From Apiospora phragmitis (lineage: Eukaryota; Ascomycota; Sordariomycetes; Amphisphaeriales; Apiosporaceae): 64,000 nt of DNA. The stretch is taken from NCBI GenBank assembly GCA_038363925.1, contig JAQQWL010000011.1:6882001-6946000 (forward strand), in the 5' to 3' direction. Positions within the stretch are counted from its first letter, which is position 1, and each line of letters begins with the position of its first letter. Both the position numbers and the translations under genes were made by a program. Shown piece by piece: positions 58,834 through 64,000 of this stretch. The notes under the pieces were generated by a model. It did no database searches. It was not told the DNA's origin and saw nothing but the letters and a program-made list of their open reading frames with translations.

Positions 58834-59972
58834 CTACTCTCCATTTCCGATCAAATAGGCATTCGAAATCACCTTGAAGGAACGTCCATCCTCCAAGTTC
58901 AAGTTCTTGTATACAAGCCCCTCCCTCGGCTTGCCAAAGATCCCGGCTCCCTCGGCCCGTTGCAGAAGGTCCTCGCGGCTCGTGGCAATGTCGTGCAGCC
59001 GGAAGTAACCGTTCACCGGGACATGCTTGAGGCCCAGCTGCTGGGCTTTCTGTTCGGTCTCGCGTGGGCCCAAGGCTGCCTGTGTATCGATGTCGAAGAT
59101 TCTGTAGACGTAGAAGTCATACTTGCCCACGGCAAATCCCTCACGGTTCTGGCAGATGCTGAATCCGCACAGCTCGCCCTGGATGGCGAGGTTCTGGCCC
59201 AAAGATGCGAGCTTCTTTGGGAGACCGTAGAACAAGGCGGCCTCCCAGAAGTGACAGCCGGGTTTCTCCGGGAGGTCATTGTTGCTGGTGCAGACGCCGA
59301 AGCGGCCTTCGGGCATGTCGGCACGGCCGTCCAAGGGGCGAAGCGTTCTGTACCAGGGAGAGGCACGATTGACGAAGTAGATGGTTTGGCGGAACCGTTC
59401 AGCTTGACGGATTCCTGGTAGACAGCATCCTTGTACTTTGGGGTGAATAGGTTGGGGCAGTTCTGTACTCGCTTGATTTTGGTCGCCGGAAAGAAAGACG
59501 GGGGCTGACCGAGTGAGTTCTCTGTGGCGGGGGCATGCTCCCACTTCAGCACCTTCAGTTCGGCTTCGAACGACATGCCCATGACCTTCTGCATGGCTTT
59601 CTCCTTTGTGTTGTTCTCCTCCAACTCGGCAATGACCTTGGTGATCTCGGGGAAGGAGGCGAGCGGCATGATCAAGCCTTGTGAAAGGGCGACTTCTTGC
59701 TTGGTTGACCTGACATGGAAGCCAAATTGGCCATTCCATGTGATGAGGTTGCCATTGTGGCTGTTGGATTTGCCAAGTTCAGCAAAACGGGTGTCTTTGG
59801 CAAGCAGGAAGGAATTGATCTCGAAGTAGACGATGTAAGCACCGACCTCGGCGGTGCCCGGCTTCACGGCGCATTTCCAGCCATCAACATGGGCCAGAAG
59901 CAAAGTATTGCTTTCTCTCGAGGTTGGCTCCAAGTGAGAGATTTGTCGAACACTGACCAAATTCCGTGTCAT
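58834..59972 (-). CDS. RNA-ligase-like nucleotidyltransferase (DRB0094-type), one apparent frameshift
   Basis: This is a single-exon gene of about 379 residues. The N-terminal OB-like module (MTRNLVSVRQISHLEP, HVDGWKCAVKPGTAEVG, IVYFEINSFL) and the downstream nucleotidyltransferase core resemble the DRB0094-type RNA ligases. Core motifs include motif I SVKLNGSA, FGVCTSNNDL, FYVYRIFDID, motif IV EGLVYKN and motif V SFKVISNAYL. These enzymes adenylate a Lys in motif I and seal RNA ends. Here motif I is K-L-N-G rather than the usual K-x-D-G. The frame breaks at 59388-59389 directly after motif I; one extra C joins KLNGSA to TIYFVNR. The Met at 59972 is the first ATG; a TTG-initiated extension to 60005 is unlikely. 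A role in RNA repair or splicing is inferred from the family only. Confidence 0.8.
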
Positions 59973-61780
59973 GTTGAGTGTGTGGAAGGTTTGCAAGTCG
60001 TTCAAAAAAAGTAGGTAGGATGGCTGACAATATTATTCACTCGGACGAACACGAATGTTGGGGAAGATGAATAAAGTGTTCCTTCAGATCAGTGAATGGA
60101 AAAGAGTGATGGCAAGCCTAAGGCAGCAGTAATGCACTGATAAAGAAGGAGATAAGTACTTAAAAGGATGGATGAGTCGCCCTGACGATAATCTGGGCGC
60201 AGCGGTGGGTTCAAGGAAACAACCTACCCCGTGAATCGGGACCGCATTCGCACATACATGAGATGGAATGAAAGGGTTGAGGGAACATTGACACTTAGCC
60301 TACACTACGCACTACAAATATATATCGGCTGAAGTCTAGTTGAAAGTATGCAGATTTGTGCTCGAAAGGGGCTGTTGTTGTTGTATTGTTTAACGTCTGG
60401 GAAGCGGCGAAGCCGCTCCAATCCCGCTAGGGGTATGGGACGTGCTATCTATCCATCTATCCATCTAGCTAGTTCTCAACTTAATAATATGCATGTGATC
60501 ATTGGATCAGAGATACATCTTTTGCTTTCTGGCTCAGTTCTGTAACCTTCATACGCCCCTTTTCGTAAATCCGGCCTCACCTTTAGCGGTGTTTGAATGT
60601 GTGATGTTTGTACAGTGTGAGGGATGTGATTCCCTTGGTGCTTCGGTCAGCCCATAGGCTGTGAGTATTGTTTCTGTCGTTTTGTGTTTTCCAATGCTCG
60701 AAAAGGGGCCTGTAGTCAATGGCCCTACTCCTCTGCTCTTTGGTGTTTCAGTGGCTATACCTACATAGCTCACTGTTAGATCAGGCCCAATCTATGCCTC
60801 CAGTCACAGCTCCCCTTGGAATCTCTCCTTAGTGATGGAACGGGGTCCTTGTCATTCTTCGCTTGCGTTTTCATTTTCTCTCCTTTAACGAGATACAAAG
60901 GGGACCCTGGCCATGACATAATGTACGAGGAAGGCAGCGTACTAGCGAGTGTAAGTGGGCGAGAAGGCTTCTTGAGTGATACTGCTGATGCTAGGAAGTA
61001 CTTGGAATACGAAGCATACCAATGCGTATGTTTATGTAGACACGCACCATGAGTAGTACTGTCCAGTGTTTTCCGATATGAAGCCTCCGGTGCGTATTGA
61101 TATTGTGCCAAACACTGCTTCCAGCACTCTCCATGCACAACTATTGGGAGACGGCGAGACTTACCAGTGATAGTGTGCCGAACCGATGGAACCGGGGGAT
61201 AGATAGAACAGTTCGGTGTGGGAGGACACGCTTCGTTGTAGAGAAGGGTCAGTTATAGATCTGCCGCTGGGGTTTCGTTGTCAGTCGGCCACGAGTATTA
61301 GCAATTCTCAACCAGAATTTATTAGTCATATCTCTGTCTCTTGTTTTATGTTTTTATTTTTTCTAAATCTTTTCTCCTAAGACTGTCTTCACGACGCATT
61401 TCATCTATCTCAGATCTCATCATGGAGTGAAATTCAAATTGGCAGTGATGTACCTGACAGGGTAGCCCACCCCACGTAAAGTAACCAAACACACAGTGCT
61501 CTGGATTGCTCACTGTCCAGACAATACCGTTGAATACTCGAAACACAGTGTGTGTATGTATCTCTGCCCTGGCCCCCGGACCAATTGCACTGCTATGTCG
61601 TCATGCCCCATTCAATTCAATTTAGGTCCGAGACCAGCTGAGAGAGCTCCGGGCGTCAAGCTCAACATACATCCCAACCATTCATTGACTACCTGTACTC
61701 GATTGAGTTTCTGCCACCACTGTAATCAATCTTAGCTCACACGCCCACTCATCAATCACCAGCAAACCAAGAAAACCACC
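59973..61780. other. Intergenic region, 1.8 kb, divergent
   Basis: This lies between the starts of the RNA-ligase-like (-) and peroxiredoxin (+) genes. Short open frames on both strands lack recognisable features. No gene is supported. Confidence 0.5.
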
Positions 61781-62622
61781 ATGGCTTTCCGCGCCCTCCG
61801 CCCCCTGACCACCAGCGCCCGCGCCAGCGCCAGCGCCAGCATGGCCACCACCGCCGCCGCCGCCCGGGCCCCCGCGACGGCCCGCAGCTTCCACGCGACG
61901 CGGCGCTCGCTGGTCAAGGTGGGCGACTCGCTGCCGAACCTCGAGGTGCTGTGCGAGGGGTCGCCGGGCAACAAGGTGAACCTGCTGGACGAGTTCAAGA
62001 CCACCAAGGGCCTCGTCATCGGCGTCCCCGCCGCCTTTTCGGGCGCCTGCAGCCAGCAGCACGTCCCCGGCTACATCCGCCACCCCAAGACCAAGGAGAT
62101 CCTCGGCCTGGGCGGCAAGGTCGTCGTTGTCAGCGTCAACGACGCCTTCGTGTGAGTACTAACTAACGATCGGCTCGCTACTATTATATCACCAACCCAA
62201 GGAGCAAACGAAAACTGACGATATCACTCCCCAAACAGCATGAACGCATGGCACGAGCAGATGGATCCCATCAAGGAGTCTGGTGTAAGTTCATGTTGTT
62301 CCGTGCGCTGATCATACCTTTCTTCATCGTCATGCTAATCCAACCCGCCCATTTTCCATAGATCCGCTTCCTGGGCGACCCTACAGGTGACTTCACTCGC
62401 GCTCTGGACTTGGGCTTCGACGCTCCCGCCATCTTTGGTGGCATGCGTGGTAAGCGATACGCCTTGGCCATTGAGGATGGCAAGGTCAAGGAGGCCCACG
62501 TCGAGCCCGACAACACCGGAACCAATGGTAACATATCACTTCCTCGGTATTACACCGTAATTAGAAAATGGGTTTGCTAATGTTGAGTTGTAGTTTCCCT
62601 GGCGGAGAAGGTTCTGGGCTGA
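61781..62622 (+). CDS. Mitochondrial peroxiredoxin, Prx5/AHP1 type
   Basis: This thiol peroxidase reduces H2O2 and alkyl hydroperoxides. It is 203 residues long; exons are 61781-62151, 62239-62284, 62362-62527 and 62594-62622, and all phases agree. The Arg/Ala/Ser-rich N-terminus (about residues 1-40, with RSFHATRRS) is a typical mitochondrial presequence. The Prx core is KVGDSLPNLEVL, then VIGVPAAFSGACSQQHVPGY with the peroxidatic Cys90 in the P-x3-[ST]-x2-C context. MNAWHEQM, IRFLGDPTGDFTRALDLGFD and GKRYALAIEDGKVKEAHVEP follow. Length and motifs match fungal Prx5 enzymes. Thioredoxin is the likely reductant. Confidence 0.93.
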
Positions 62623-63227
62623 TTTAGTCAATCAAGCCCACAAAGAGCATAGATTACAGTGTAAAATGAGAAGCAACGCATGCAAATGAGATTTCTATCA
62701 TGAAGCCATCCCCAGCTGGCAAAGCTGCATGCTACCGGTCAAGTGTGAAAATGCGCACATAGTACAGGAAGCGAATGATAGCTACAACGCCCAGGACGCC
62801 CATAATTCTCCGTAACCCCGCTAAACCCATGTGCGAACCTTGCATGCTCATGAGTTGCTCACTCAAACATGTAGGGGACTTCGATGCCTGAACAAAATCT
62901 ATCATGGCCCGCTACCAATGTATGCTCCCCCAGCTAAGGAGCCTTGCCCGCTACAGGCATAGTCAATTCGAGATCCTCCGTTTCGAGGCGTTTCTAGCAG
63001 TGTGTTATGTTCTGGCCAGGCTTTACTGTCGTCCACCTTGCCCATTTTTCAGATCAACATTGAAAGTCCACCGGCCTGAGGGGCATGGAAAGTTAGTGCA
63101 CATGAGCATAAGTTATTGGGCGGAGCGATTTATCAATGCACTGGCACTGGCTACAACAGTTGACAATTACGCCAAGGGAGGAGCGGAAGACAGCAGAAGA
63201 TAGGGGGAACCATACAAAAGAAAACCA
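62623..63227. other. Convergent intergenic region
   Basis: This separates the peroxiredoxin (+) and RBR ligase (-) 3' ends. A plus-strand frame at 62904-63203 has no recognisable features. No gene is supported. Confidence 0.45.
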
Positions 63228-64000
63228 TCAAATTTCTATCAAAGCACAGGAGGTAAGGGAGGGGTAGTCGAAAATGACTGAACGAAATTCGAATCGCCTG
63301 GAGCACTTTCTCCCAGCTCATAGTTTGTTTGGCGACATACCATTGGCGAGGTTTTCTGCTGTATCCTGCAGGCAGAATTAATCTGCGCTTGTTGCAGTAC
63401 GAAGTCTTGTCCATGATATCGACCTTCAACTTGGAGTCGGCCAGTTCCGAGATGGGCTTCTCGAACATCTCGGACAGGTTCTCCACCGCGAGCTCAAGGT
63501 CTTTCTGGTTATCCTCGAATATCTCTGTAAGGTTATTCCGGGCTAGGTAGAAAGCAAAGGCGTACGTCCACTTAAGAGTCTGACGACACGTCTGCAGCGC
63601 TTGGGATGCCGAGTTGAGGTACTGGACTTCGATCCAAGACATGCCCGAGGCGGACTGAAGCTGCACCATCTTCTTCTCCGTCTTGGTATACATGTCCTTG
63701 TCCAAGCGTGCGGATTGCTCGTGATTGGCGTACCGGTTGTAGTAATGCAGATAGCGCTCGAGAGACACACGCGACTTAGCCTGGGCATCGCGAGCGTCCG
63801 TTCCGCTCTTCTCTTCGAACCGGTTGCAGTTGTACCAGCTCGTTCCGTGTTCTGACCACAGGCCCATGCACATCCAGCAGAACTCGTGTTTGCACTTGCG
63901 GCAAGTCATGTGGTTGCATCCGCCGTTCTTCTCTATAGTCGAATTGCACTTGGGACACTCTTTCGTGTTAGCGGAGATCCAATTTGCCGTTTTCGCTATC
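63228..64000 (-). CDS. RBR-type E3 ubiquitin ligase (ARIADNE family), 5' part outside window
   Basis: This is the 3' part of an ARIADNE/HHARI-like RBR ligase; the rest lies beyond 64000. The visible start is inside the Rcat (RING2) domain: CPKCNSTIEKNGGCNHMTC, then CKHEFCWMCMG. The Cys in GGCNHM is the family's thioester-forming catalytic residue. The long helical Ariadne domain follows (LERYLHYYNRYANHEQSARL, KMVQLQSASGMSWIEVQYL, TYAFAFYLARNN), which in the family autoinhibits the ligase and contacts neddylated cullins. Near 63366-63372 the frame shifts between KRRLIL and QDTAENLANG (one base extra or two short). With that shift and a terminal intron after NLANG, the stop would be at 63228-63230. 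The unshifted frame runs to 63151. The 3' end is therefore uncertain. Confidence 0.75.

Overview
The window looks like nuclear DNA of a filamentous ascomycete, most likely a Sordariomycete. Genes are monocistronic and lie on both strands. Most carry short introns of about 50-120 nt with GTRNGT-type donors, CTGAC/CTAAC branch sites and YAG acceptors, and they are separated by 0.2-7 kb of intergenic DNA. Products are fungal: a WSC stress sensor, homocitrate synthase of the alpha-aminoadipate lysine pathway, a NACHT NLR-like protein, a microsomal P450 and eIF2B-epsilon. I found no rRNA, tRNA, CRISPR array or intact transposon. Coordinates of spliced genes run from start codon to stop codon; exons are given in the evidence text.

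Layout. 0.3-9.8 kb, all minus strand: multicopper oxidase, a WD40 protein resembling nucleoporin Nup37, and a WSC membrane sensor. 9.8-17.2 kb is gene-poor. 17.2-23.2 kb: a P450 (+) converging on a large SesB-like hydrolase/NACHT/ankyrin protein (-). 26.9-35.6 kb: eIF2B-epsilon (+), homocitrate synthase (+, 14 exons) and a short-chain dehydrogenase (-). 36.4-43.8 kb: a secreted Gly/Tyr repeat protein (-), a DJ-1/PfpI protein (+), a small membrane protein (+) and a HAD 'Swiss Army Knife RNA repair' protein with an RGG tail (+). 44.4-49.4 kb: DNA primase small subunit (-), BTB protein (+), DUF167 protein (+). 50.3-58.0 kb: GH16 (-), degenerate Nudix protein (+), PAN/apple-type secreted protein (-) and prolyl-4-hydroxylase-like enzyme (-). 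58.8-64 kb: RNA-ligase-like protein (-), mitochondrial peroxiredoxin (+) and the 3' part of an RBR ubiquitin ligase (-) cut by the window edge.

How the genes relate. This is not a biosynthetic cluster. It is ordinary housekeeping (replication, translation, lysine synthesis, nuclear pore, redox, ubiquitin) mixed with a sizeable secreted or cell-surface set (multicopper oxidase, WSC, Gly/Tyr repeat protein, GH16, PAN protein) and one innate-immunity-type NLR.

Main caveat. About half of the recognisable genes carry one or more single-base frame breaks. Most are missing bases beside short homopolymers, and family-conserved protein resumes immediately in the next frame. Genes with many splice junctions, such as homocitrate synthase, join perfectly. 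The breaks are therefore more likely consensus errors in the assembly than real pseudogenes, and they are described gene by gene.
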